Source of the DNA: an uncultured Prevotellaceae bacterium
GTDB taxonomy: Bacteria > Bacteroidota > Bacteroidia > Bacteroidales > Bacteroidaceae
Reading direction: 5' to 3'
Assembly (NCBI GenBank): GCA_946185285.1
Contig: CAMHIS010000004.1
Location: forward strand, 1 to 64,000
Length of the DNA: 64,000 nucleotides
Both the position numbers and the translations under genes were made by a program. Under the pieces are notes generated by a model that had not been told where the DNA came from, did no database searches, and worked only from the letters and a program-made list of their open reading frames with translations. Position 1 is the stretch's first letter, and the number at the start of each line of letters is the position of its first letter. Of the stretch, positions 10,701 through 20,300 are shown in pieces.

Positions 10701-11123
10701 AAGTTCCGAACTCAGCCGCATTATGACGAGAACCTCGGTGCCTATTTGGAGGCGGAACTCCCAGACACCACCCGATATACCTGGGTTTATCGCAGCACAT
10801 TAGGTATTGACACAAACGCCAAGGTACTATTCACCACTATAGATTTGAGTAAGTCCAACCTCGGCTCGGTGAGTGGCCAAGTCACCCTTACTCTTCAAGG
10901 CAACACAAAAGTGGGTACACTTAATGCTGATAATACATTGAAAGAGAAAACCGGCGATGTCTATGGCGGAGGTGATGAGAGTTATGTCTTCAACGAGGAC
11001 GACAAGAAAAAAGCAAAAACCATTGTCAATATCAAAGGTAATACCGAGGTGCTCGGCAACGTCTTCGGCGGCGGCAACAGGGGTGAAGTCTCTGGCAGCG
11101 CGACGGTGAACATAGAGGAGTGA
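4764..11123 (+). CDS. Giant secreted protein 1: RICIN-like N-terminal repeats, CHB_HEX_C-like domains, GLUG-like segment, C-terminal GNVFGGG repeats
   Basis: 2119-aa ORF; signal peptide ALLLLLMAIGGGVNSAWGQ; GATIRYTTDGSEPTAENGTTYT; GGYVGGIVGLL..; ends mid-repeat at VFGGGNRGEVSGSATVNIEE*. Confidence 0.85.
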   Translation: MTQDMNKQIMTNDKEQRIKRMDRDMNCEVIHDGKLFGNSFMTSCAKGVHVLRCALLLLLMAIGGGVNSAWGQIDYSGTYYIAFAGKSGNNFAPNNQGSNYYLCPTENWCWYEANNNFTNSDNGQPFLTTHKIASGDEEKYKWIVEKHTKNGKDYYSFRYGVDYNEGGSTISRYLMYSLQIRTAAANRIRVHIEKVSYNGTPDDNALFEITTNKNGGYKIRPINIEGYWINVTNGNSDSFQGVSGKNDGPDGHKDVGGTIGIWNEENYEARCYFEDVITRPTITINSSNLIEITAAQSGATIRYTTDGSEPTAENGTTYTVPINPSVGTTIKAVAIVSGEASNVATLQRRLIQNQNNGWTVDESTTDFHFYLTQGDDDNNITKVNTTSLFRPSMEWYIIDNKNCFNYIVNASNNKYLCYDATNTNKVYMAAYDNANDNKYKFSITESPTAGTFNIYSDGQNKLINKANGNNKSDVIATLDYTDPNAKNGTARWKFVLPTSLDKTAPFTVSNPSTGNYTYYKLRSSGDGYYIKAPASADANATMVVAASADDNTYWYLEEAAAATNADWLTYYYIRNAKTGDYLYYANGNPSDNNAAFKASTTNGDADRYQFAWAHSTTADYYFIVPKMLLNQTLNNFSTMNRNSGTLRVQKVRDTGSSAWSFSQVPNSDFKCAQPVITWRAGDGGYVVTPTESDAKIYYKIGEGVLTPTTGTLYTGAISVAELGVESATIRVIAARNSDGSDASTEVSVSVSRVATPEISLTEDGKVEITCATPGASIFYEMDTTSPSNPTSSSTSYTGPIEGPTGKVIKAIAVKDEWINSVVTTSETIVFTCATPVIKKTSATTFTIQCVFPTSGVTIRYTKGDGTQADPTASTGTVYSEPVTFSESELPFTIKAIAVADGYTSSEVVTKQLTESLNEDVDGYYEIASADDFSKFIQMVTSGDADKKYKITANITLSDIDVISEPFTGELMGVVKADGTIPVISGLKHAIFNTINGGTVKNVILDNITISGNGNKGAIANEATGTSRIYNCGVLATDSEVETDADGYTHITTCSSTISSNGGYVGGIVGLLDGSSRVINCFSYANITKGNEVGGIVGHNNVATTSTNLQTMVMNCMFYGDIDDDWCTSIAPIYNGVEITNDGDADGVNNFNYFWAGASYVQGQNIDVYNCALAAETRFLQRFEFFRPLLNSNRELAAWWASTPTTTVTKSEIMKWVLEPSQIGTATPYPILKAPNKYYPSVVNIDADNAEEFSADADERKSQHNQGRKFGTLAVHIQNSTVSSSSTTAPYGPPANASITKSDTTLVITDKDPDHFNFNYGKVQLPYYNDVGTKNYTGNRVVTGWKIVSITGEGSGTHSFTTGSHPADATATVNNATGEISLTTPYNFADRKCTQKDLYGSGGSNRIFNQGAYWDVPDSVTAITIEPYWAKAVYLSDEYWDVTYKNGGTNGTDAMKTPASVTTVGGGQHYENGKKYDLTTHSLDETNGQIVYTSIYGKSGAIASSGSALFSGVDASTHSVYDYAVVLVGNYHHYGDLNADNNKPYTVTSIDLDGDNEPDYSYILRFDSRLRVHPVRIDFLNVIGLGMAQKSTGGTGTYNFGIMQPNGWFECTNTGLFRVTQFEYDLSPRTLSPIILQGGVMEQWVTYQNGNSTAADAVEYFHVGGNVWFKEFHMGVHQDRTDDKVTPHPPVSVTGGDFKELYLTGLYNSPNVNYPDNAECYINGGRFGKVAGTGMQGIGNTGGIPNEGSEETTGNIIWQIDNADIDEFYGGGINAAHISEGDIITVISNSRVDQFCGGPKFGDMNSDKKVVTNASNCTFRAFFGAGYGGNSYDRRYPYNQNNKININWDTWIQGNDGLKYRVSPTIDNKTYVGVETRIDYQFIPMSSNIDNVCRLFVDYVTFSLATTYDVTSKLTDCTVTTSPLGRLDLFDECLGNFYGGGSLGKVVGDVKSTLTNCTVEGNVFGAGYSASLPPVQVMDNKFRTQPHYDENLGAYLEAELPDTTRYTWVYRSTLGIDTNAKVLFTTIDLSKSNLGSVSGQVTLTLQGNTKVGTLNADNTLKEKTGDVYGGGDESYVFNEDDKKKAKTIVNIKGNTEVLGNVFGGGNRGEVSGSATVNIEE

Positions 11124-11142
11124 AAAGTGAAAAGTAAGAGGT

Positions 11143-12717
11143 ATGGGAACATATATAAATATAGGAAATGCAGGATTCCAGCGCGCCCGGAATAGTGAGT
11201 ACGTGGATAAGTCGGGACTGATAGCCGTGGTCAACAGTACGCTGTTCACCGAGCGCCAGTTCAGCTGTGTCACCCGCTGCCGCCGCTTCGGCAAGTCGAT
11301 GGCGGCCAAGATGCTGTATGCCTATTATGACCACTCCTGCGACTCGCGCAGCCTGTTCGCCGACTTGCAGATAGCCCATGACCCCTCATTTGAGAAGCAT
11401 CTGAACAAGTATGCCGCCATCTACCTTGACATGACCGACTTCGTCGCCAAGGAAAAGAGTGATGACATCGTCAGGAAGATAGATGCCGCCCTGCTGGCAG
11501 ACGTCAGCAAGGCCTACCCCGACGTAGCTGTTGAAGAGGAAGACTGGCTGATGGACTATCTGCTGCGTGTCAGCATTGCCACGGGCGAGCAGTTCGTCTT
11601 CATCATCGACGAGTGGGACGCCATCTGCCGCGAGTTCAGTCCCGGCACGAAGGCCATGGATACCTACGTCAGTTGGCTGCGGCGGATGTTCAAGAGCCAG
11701 CAGGCCATGCGCGTCTTCGCCTGTGCCTATATGACTGGCATCCTGCCTGTTAAGAAGTACAAGACGGAGTCGGCACTGAACAACTTCATCGAATACTCTA
11801 TGGTAATTCCTCGCAGTATGGCCCGCTACTTCGGTTTCACAAAGGATGAGGTGCGAACCCTGGCAGAAAAGAATAACATTGACTTCGACGGCCTCGTGAA
11901 ATGGTATGACGGATACCAGATTGGCAACGAGCCATCGATGTTCAATCCCAATTCTGTCATGCAAGCAATAGACAATGGTTATTGTACCAGTTTCTGGGCC
12001 TCGACCGGTGCCTACGATGCCGTTGCCCACTATATCGGGATGAACTACGACGGTCTGAAGGACGACATCATCAAGATGCTGGCAGGCGGGCGCTGTAAGG
12101 TGAACCCCACCAAATTCCAGAACGACATGTCCGTCATCCGCAGCAAGGACGACGTACTGACGGTGCTCATCCACTTAGGCTATCTCAGTTACAGCTGGCA
12201 GAAGAGCGAGTGCTACATTCCCAACAAGGAAGTGGCCGGCGAGATGGTGAATGCCATTGAGGACTGCAACTGGACTGAAGTGATGAAAGCGCTCCAAGCC
12301 TCGGAAGAGTTGCTTGAGGCCACGCTCAACGGCGACGAGGAGGCCGTGGCTCGTGGCATTGACATGGTACACGACGAGCATACCAGCATCCTGAGCTATA
12401 ACAATGAGAACTCGCTGGCCTGTGTGCTGAGTCTGGCTTATTACTATGCCAAGAATGACTATATCGTCCACCGCGAACTGGCAACGGGCAAGGGTTTTGC
12501 CGACTTGGTGATGATTCCGCGCAAGCACATCGATTTGCCGGCCATTGTGACAGAACTGAAATACAACAAGGATGCCGATACGGCCATCAACCAGATACTG
12601 AGAAAGCAATACCCGGCAAAGGTTGCGCAATACACTGGCGAGCTGCTCCTCGTGGGAGTCAACTACGACAAGGAGCAGAAGACGCACCAGTGTCATATTG
12701 TAAGAGTAAATAAATGA
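11143..12717 (+). CDS. AAA-ATPase-like / PD-(D/E)XK nuclease-like (DUF1703-type) protein, copy A
   Basis: YINIGNAGFQRARNSEYVDKSGLIAVVNSTL..CVTRCRRFGKSMAAKML; FIIDEWDAICREF; C-terminal AIVTELKYNKDADTAINQI. Confidence 0.9.
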   Translation: MGTYINIGNAGFQRARNSEYVDKSGLIAVVNSTLFTERQFSCVTRCRRFGKSMAAKMLYAYYDHSCDSRSLFADLQIAHDPSFEKHLNKYAAIYLDMTDFVAKEKSDDIVRKIDAALLADVSKAYPDVAVEEEDWLMDYLLRVSIATGEQFVFIIDEWDAICREFSPGTKAMDTYVSWLRRMFKSQQAMRVFACAYMTGILPVKKYKTESALNNFIEYSMVIPRSMARYFGFTKDEVRTLAEKNNIDFDGLVKWYDGYQIGNEPSMFNPNSVMQAIDNGYCTSFWASTGAYDAVAHYIGMNYDGLKDDIIKMLAGGRCKVNPTKFQNDMSVIRSKDDVLTVLIHLGYLSYSWQKSECYIPNKEVAGEMVNAIEDCNWTEVMKALQASEELLEATLNGDEEAVARGIDMVHDEHTSILSYNNENSLACVLSLAYYYAKNDYIVHRELATGKGFADLVMIPRKHIDLPAIVTELKYNKDADTAINQILRKQYPAKVAQYTGELLLVGVNYDKEQKTHQCHIVRVNK

Positions 12718-12724
12718 ATGAGGT

Positions 12725-14320
12725 ATGGGGACATATATAAATATAGGAAATGCAGGATTCCAGCGCGCCCGAAATAGTGAGTACGTGGATAAGTCGGGAC
12801 TGATAGCCGTGGTCAACAGTACGCTGTTCACCGAGCGCCAGTTCAGCTGTGTCACCCGCTGCCGCCGCTTCGGCAAGTCGATGGCGGCCAAGATGCTGTA
12901 TGCCTATTATGACCACTCCTGCGACTCGCGCAGCCTGTTCGCCGACTTGCAGATAGCCCATGACCCCTCATTTGAGAAGCATCTGAACAAGTATGCCGCC
13001 ATCTACCTTGACATGACCGACTTCGTCGCCAAGGAAAAGAGTGATGACATCGTCAGGAAGATAGATGCCGCCCTGCTGGCAGACGTCAGCAAGGCCTACC
13101 CCGACGTAGCTGTTGAAGAGGAAGACTGGCTGATGGACTATCTGCTGCGTGTCAGCATTGCCACGGGCGAGCAGTTCGTCTTCATCATCGACGAGTGGGA
13201 CGCCATCTGCCGCGAGTTCAGTCCCGGCACGAAGGCCATGGATACCTACGTCAGTTGGCTGCGGCGGATGTTCAAGAGCCAGCAGGCCATGCGCGTCTTC
13301 GCCTGTGCCTATATGACTGGCATCCTGCCTGTTAAGAAGTACAAGACGGAGTCGGCACTGAACAACTTCGTGGAATACTCTATGGTGGAGCCTATGGATA
13401 TGGGAAACTTCTTTGGATTCACGAAAGCCGAGGTGTACACTCTGGCCGGAAAATACGACATGGATTATGATGAGCTGGTGAAGTGGTACGACGGTTATCA
13501 GATAGGTGACGAGGAGTCCATCTTCAACCCCAACAGTGTCATGATGGCTTTGAGGAGCCGTCGCTGCCGCAGTTTCTGGGCCTCGACCGGTGCCTACGAT
13601 GCCGTGGCCCACTATATCGGGATGAACTACGACGGTCTGAAGGACGACATCATCAAGATGCTGGCAGGCGGGCGCTGTAAGGTGAACCCCACCAAATTCC
13701 AGAACGACATGTCCGTCATCCGCAGCAAGGACGACGTACTGACGGTGCTCATCCACTTAGGCTATCTCAGTTACAGCTGGCAGAAGAGCGAGTGCTACAT
13801 TCCCAACAAGGAAGTGGCCGGCGAGATGGTGAATGCCATTGAGGACTGCAACTGGACTGAAGTGATGAAAGCGCTCCAAGCCTCGGAAGAGTTGCTTGAG
13901 GCCACGCTCAACGGCGACGAGGAGGCCGTGGCTCGTGGCATTGACATGGTACACGACGAGCATACCAGCATCCTGAGCTATAACAATGAGAACTCGCTGG
14001 CCTGTGTGCTGAGTCTGGCTTATTACTATGCCAAGAATGACTATATCGTCCACCGCGAACTGGCAACGGGCAAGGGTTTTGCCGACTTGGTGATGATTCC
14101 GCGCAAGCACATCGATTTGCCGGCCATTGTGACAGAACTGAAATACAACAAGGATGCCGATACGGCCATCAACCAGATACTGAGAAAGCAATACCCGGCA
14201 AAGGTTGCGCAATACACTGGCGAGCTGCTCCTCGTGGGAGTCAACTACGACAAGGAGCAGAAGACGCACCAGTGTCATATCGTAAGAATCAGCAAGCCGA
14301 CTACGGATGTGAGAAGTTGA
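12725..14320 (+). CDS. AAA-ATPase-like / PD-(D/E)XK nuclease-like (DUF1703-type) protein, copy B
   Basis: Nearly identical to copy A except an internal segment of ~200 bp (about 13370-13575) and the extreme C-terminus. Confidence 0.9.
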   Translation: MGTYINIGNAGFQRARNSEYVDKSGLIAVVNSTLFTERQFSCVTRCRRFGKSMAAKMLYAYYDHSCDSRSLFADLQIAHDPSFEKHLNKYAAIYLDMTDFVAKEKSDDIVRKIDAALLADVSKAYPDVAVEEEDWLMDYLLRVSIATGEQFVFIIDEWDAICREFSPGTKAMDTYVSWLRRMFKSQQAMRVFACAYMTGILPVKKYKTESALNNFVEYSMVEPMDMGNFFGFTKAEVYTLAGKYDMDYDELVKWYDGYQIGDEESIFNPNSVMMALRSRRCRSFWASTGAYDAVAHYIGMNYDGLKDDIIKMLAGGRCKVNPTKFQNDMSVIRSKDDVLTVLIHLGYLSYSWQKSECYIPNKEVAGEMVNAIEDCNWTEVMKALQASEELLEATLNGDEEAVARGIDMVHDEHTSILSYNNENSLACVLSLAYYYAKNDYIVHRELATGKGFADLVMIPRKHIDLPAIVTELKYNKDADTAINQILRKQYPAKVAQYTGELLLVGVNYDKEQKTHQCHIVRISKPTTDVRS

Positions 14321-14347
14321 ACATTGAAGATTAAAGAAATACAAGAT

Positions 14348-17300
14348 ATGACTCAATACAACAGACGTGATATGAAGAACGAGATAGTGCTGAAACCGAC
14401 GACAAGGCAGAGGCTGCTGCGCAGGCTCCTGTTCCTGCTTGTGATATATGGAAGTGTAGCCACTTCGGCAATGGCCGGCGTCGTTATCAAAGGCAATGTC
14501 TATGGCGGCGGCAATGCTGCCAGTGTGGGAACAACAGGCCAGGGCGATTCGGCTGTGGTAAACATCAGCAACCCCGACGCGACGGTGTGGGGGCAGGTCT
14601 ACGGCGGCTGTAACTCCGAAGGATCGGTCATCGGAACGGCGGTCGTAAACATCACCGCAGGTATTGTCGGAAAGCCTGACACGATACAGAATGTCGTCTT
14701 CGGCGGCGGTAAGGGTCAGAATACACTCGTCGAGGGTAGCGTGGTGGTGAACATCGGCAAAACGGTGGGAGATTCAGCCACGATTTGGGGTCATGTCTAT
14801 GGCGGTTCAGCACTTGGTAATGTCAACGCCGAGAAATTACAGAATGATAGTCTTGCGCGCGTTGGTGATTCAACGACAGTTGTGAACATAATCAGCGGTA
14901 CCATCGTAGGTGATATTTATGGCGGCGGTCTGGGTTTCAAGGATGAACACGACAGCATTGCTGCTAATGTCTATGGCCGAGTGACCGTCAACATCGGTAC
15001 AGGCACGGTAGACGCCGCAGGGTTTGCAACGTCCACGGCAGGCAATGCCACCATCGGCCGCTCTGTCTATGGCTGTAACAACCTCAACGGTACGCCAAAG
15101 GACTCAGTCTTTGTGAATGTATATAAGACAGCGCACACAAAAGCCAACAGGTATCCGCAGGGTATCACCACTTTGGAGAAGTTAGATTCGTTAGTTGGCA
15201 ATACCGGGGAACATTATCGTGATTCATTTGCCATTGCCGCCGTTTATGGCGGTGGTAATCAGGCGTCATATAGTCCAAAAGACGACACAGACACGACGAC
15301 TGTTCACGTCTATGCCTGCGAGGAGAACACTATCCATACGCTGTATGGCGGCGGTAACGCGGCTGATGCCACCAATGTCAAAGTCATCATCGACGGCGGC
15401 TTCATCGACCGCGTGTTTGGCGGCGGTAACGGCTATAGTGCCACTGGCAACCACAATAATCCTAATGGGGAAGACTACAACCCCGGTGCCGACATTTCCG
15501 GCAGTGCCACCACTGAGATTCACGGCGGTCTCTTCCGCCAAATCTTCGGCGGCAGCAACCAATGGGGTAACGTGGCCAAGGTAGCGCTCTCCATCGATAA
15601 CGAGTCGCACTGTACGGAACTGATTCATGAGTCGTTCGGCGGTGCCAACGAAGCTGAAATCAGAAGCGATGTGACCACGACCCTCGCTTGTAGTCAGAAC
15701 AAAATCGGCACCTTCTACGGCGGTTCCAACATGGCTGACATCAATGGTAACGTCACCCTGAACGTTGAGGGCGGCACATATCTCAATGTGTTCGGCGGTT
15801 CGAAGGGTACAAAAAGCACCGCTGCCGACATTAGCGGCGACGTCACCCTTAACCTCTACGGCGGCACCATGACTAACGCCTTCGGCGGCAGCGATGTCAA
15901 CGGTAACATCACGGGTAAGATTACCGTGAACGTGCTGGACAAGGGCGGCGACTGCGGCCTGCAGGTGGACAGCATCTACGGCGGTGGCCGTGATGCTGCC
16001 TATACGCCTACCACGCCGGGAGCCTATCCAGAGGTGAACCTCATTCACGGTAAAATCTCCGGTAACGTCTTTGGCGGCGGCTTGGGTTCAAGTGCTATCG
16101 TTACTTCCAACCCCAAGGTCACTGTGGGCTATGTTGCTCGGACATCGGCGATGGTGGACTCTCTGGTGGCTCTGGCAGGGGCGTCTTTCAACGATACCGT
16201 CGTGGTGAGAGGCGATGTCTATGGCGGCGGTTCGGCTGCTGCCGTGACGGGCAAGGCCACGGTCATATTACAGGACAGCTGCTGTAGCGTGAGCAACCTG
16301 TTCGGCGGCGGTAAAGCAGCTGGCGTGAGCGACAGCACCTGGGTCACTATGACGGCAGGTACTGTTACCAATGCAGTCTATGGCGGCTGTAACACCAGCG
16401 GCACGGTGGGCGGTGCCCCGACTGTGACGGTGACCGGCGGTACCATCGGCACAGCCTATGCTTCAGCTCCCACTTCGATGGATGATGTACGGCAGGTGCT
16501 GTTCGGTGGCGGTAAGGGTAAAGACACGGATGTCACTGGCAAGATAACGCTGAACGTGGGAACAAAGACGGGTTCTGACTATGCCGGTACAGCCCACATC
16601 TATGGTAACGTTTATGGCGGCTCAGAGAATGGTAAAGTCTCGAACGTGGATGTATTCCTCTATGGCGACACCATTCATGGCAACGTCTTTGGTGGCGGCT
16701 ATGATACGGACGCCAGCCTTGCTCATGGAGATACGCTCGCTAGGCATGCACATGCAGCCGATACGGTGAGCGTGGTACTCGACGGCACGCTGCTCGACCG
16801 CAGCAATGCCTTTATGGCCCAAATCTTCGGCTGTAACAACAAGAGCGGTACGCCGCAGGGACCTGTTACGGTACACGTGATGCGGACAGTTGGTAGCGCG
16901 AAGGACGAAGGAACGCCTGTTGAAAACCGCAACGTCTACGACATCGCAGCCGTCTATGGTGGTGGTAACATGGCCGACTATGTGCCACGTGGCCTCAACG
17001 ACAGCACCCGTGTGATTATCGATGGTTGTAATTCGACCAGTATTGAGAACGTATATGGCGGTGGCAATGCAGCCGCAGTGTCAGCCACGGAAGTCATCAT
17101 CATGGGCGCATATATTATTAATAATGTGTTCGGCGGCGGTAACGGTGCCGGTTACATGGATCCTCCGACCAATTCAATACCGAATCCTGGTGCCAACGTT
17201 GGTTCTTACATCAGCGGAACGGATTCGATACCGTATGGCACGGGAAGAGCCGTGACCAGACTTCTTGGCGGCAACATTAACTCTGTCTTTGGCGGTAGCA

Positions 17301-20300
17301 ACACTAAAGGTAATATACACGGAGGTGCTAAGGTCTATACCATAAACGAGGATTCCAGTCTCGGAAGCAATTGTCGTTTGAATGTTGGCAAGGTTTATGG
17401 CGGTGGCAGTCAGGCCGATATGGCCGGTGGTACTGAGATTGTACTGAGTTGTATGCCTGACGACTGGATTGGGGAAATATATGCTGGAGCAAAGAGTGCC
17501 GACGTGGGTAATGACGTCAGTTTGACCATCACCAGCGGAAAGTTCGGCCGAGTGTTCGGCGGAAACATGTCGAGTGGTAAAATTGATGGTAGCATAATAG
17601 TGAACATTGAGGAAAATCCCGAGTGTGAAACACCTATCGTCATTGGCGAATTATACGGAGGCGGATTTGAGGCTCCCTATTCTGTCTACGGATATGGCGA
17701 AAACGGGCAACTGTTAGGGAAAGATTCCGTGGGTGCCTTGCCAACTCCATATCCAGGCCCCATCGTCAATGTCCGTTCGTTTACCAGTATCGGTAACATC
17801 TATGGCGGTGGCTATGGTGAAACTGCGACGGTAGTGGGTGAACCAACGGTGAACATCAATGAGGTGCTGGTTGCCGATACTGTCAAGGCATATAACCCAG
17901 CCGATGATAGAAACAAGCCATCCTTTATTGACAGTGTAAACGTAACACTCTATCCCCATACGGCCGGCACGATAGGTGTTATCGGCAATGTCTTCGGCGG
18001 TGGTAATGCTGCGAAAGTCATTGGTGCTACCCATGTGAATGTTTCTACAGGCGATTCTCGTTATAACGATGGAAGCCAGTTGAAAGTCAGATTTGAGTCA
18101 ACAGGCGATATCCATGAAGTGGCGGGTGCCGACATCCGCGGCAACGTCTACGGCGGCGGTAACCTGGCCGATGTGACAGATAGTACATACGTGACCATCA
18201 ACGGTGGCACCATTGCCAAGAACGTCTTTGGCGGCGGTAAAGGTGTGGCTGATAATTTCACCTGCGACAAAGCCATGGTGGGAGTAAACGACTCCGGTGA
18301 AGGCCAAAATCCTGATTCAGACGATAATAAAAACAAGGGAACGCACGTCACCATCAGCAATGGTACGGTGAATGGTAGCGTATATGGTGGCGGTGAGGTT
18401 GGCCGTGTGGAATGGAATACGCATGTGACGATAGGTGTCGAAAACGGAACGTCGGAACCCGTTATTGAGGGTAGCGTGTTCGGCGCCGGAGCAGGCGTAG
18501 AGACTCACGGCTACTCCGCTCTGGTACGTGGTAACAGTACTGTCGATGTCCAGGGTAATGCCCGAGTAAAGGGCAACGTCTATGGCGGTGGCGAGAAGGC
18601 TTCCGGGGGCAGGTATTATGTAAAAGGATTTGGTGATAATCCAGAAGAGTCACGTCCTGCCAATTATGATGACATACCTGATGGAATGCCGTACAAATCG
18701 AAAAGCGGTGGCTCATGTACCGTCAACATCTTAGGCTATGCCGTCATCGGGCCTGATGCGAAAGCAACAGCGACCGCAGGACACGTGTTTGGTGCCGGCA
18801 AGGGCGTTGAGCCTCATTTTATAGCAGGCATTTCGTACCGTATAGACAATACTGGCAATCCTGAAACATTCAATATAGAATCCAAATATTTGGAGTACCT
18901 GCAAACTCTGGCTTTGGTCATCAATACCCATGTGAATATTGGCGATGATGTCACCGTCAAGGGTAATGTCTATGGCGGCAGTGAGAGCGGTTTTGTGCAG
19001 GACAGTACTAACGTGAATATTCTGGGCGGCACGATTGGCACAGACACGTTAGGTAACGTCTTCGGCGGCGGTAAAGGTCTTGATGATTTTGCTGAAGCCG
19101 GTATAGTGAAGGGAAACACCAAGGTCACCATCGGCGGCAGCACCACCACTTCAGTCAATGGTAATGTCTACGGCGGCGGCGAGTTGGGCGATGTGTCAGA
19201 GAAAACCGAGGTGATCATCAGCGGTGGCACCATTGCCAAGAACGTCTATGGCGGCGGTAAGGGTAAGGGAGATAATTTCACCTGTGACAAAGCCATGGTA
19301 GGTATCAATGATGAGGGTAAAAATGTCGAGGATCCTGGCGATGATGAATACAAAGACAAAGGAACGCATGTCACCATCAGCAATGGAACGATAGGAACCC
19401 TTGACCATGACACTCTCGTCGTGGGCACCGGTAACGTCTATGGTGGCGGTGAGGTTGGCCGCGTGGAATGGAATACGCAGGTGGAAATTGGTGTCGATGA
19501 TGGAACACCCACTATTTATGGCGACGTGTTCGGTGCCGGTGCTGGTTTGAAGACCCACGGCTACTCTGCTCTGGTACGCGGAAACAGTACTGTCACCATT
19601 GATGGCTCTGCCGAGATTAGAAAGAATGTCTATGGCGGCGGTGAGATAGCAACAGTAGGCAGATATTGGGTAAAAAACATTAATAATAAAGATAGTAACG
19701 GAAACATTATTCCTGCAGCAAACCCTGTTCCTGTTGATTTGCCTTCAGGAATGCCCTATAAACAACAGAGCGGCGGTATATGCCGTGTAACCGTCCAGGG
19801 CAATGCACAAATCGGACCTGCTAATGGTAATGCAACAGCAACCGCAGGACACGTCTTCGGTGCTGGTAAGGGCGTTAGTGAATTATATGATGCGGATACG
19901 TCCAAAAAGATGACTGCAGACAGGGGATTGGTAGGTTTTGATGATGATCCCAACAAAACAGCTGAGGAGGAGTATTATGAATTCCTGCAAACCCTGGCCT
20001 TAGCCTCATATACCAATGTGAATATTGAAGAAAGCGCCATTGTCAAGGGTTCCGTGTATGGCGGTAGTGAAAGCGGTTTCGTGCAGGATAGTACTGACGT
20101 GAATATTCTGGGCGGCACGATTGGCACTGACACGTTGGGTAACGTCTTCGGCGGCGGTAAAGGTTTTGCAGAATTTGCCGAATCCGGTAAAGTGAAAGGA
20201 AACACCAAGGTCACCATCAGTGACGGTACCATGCGCGGTAACGTCTACGGCGGCGGTGAGCTTGGCGATGTCGGCACTATCAACAAGGCCAATATCAACA

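Noticed and set aside
11386-12174. 262-aa antisense ORFs in both ATPase genes (also 12968-13756)
   Set aside because: Mirror of a strongly coding sense frame; duplicated only because the genes are duplicated
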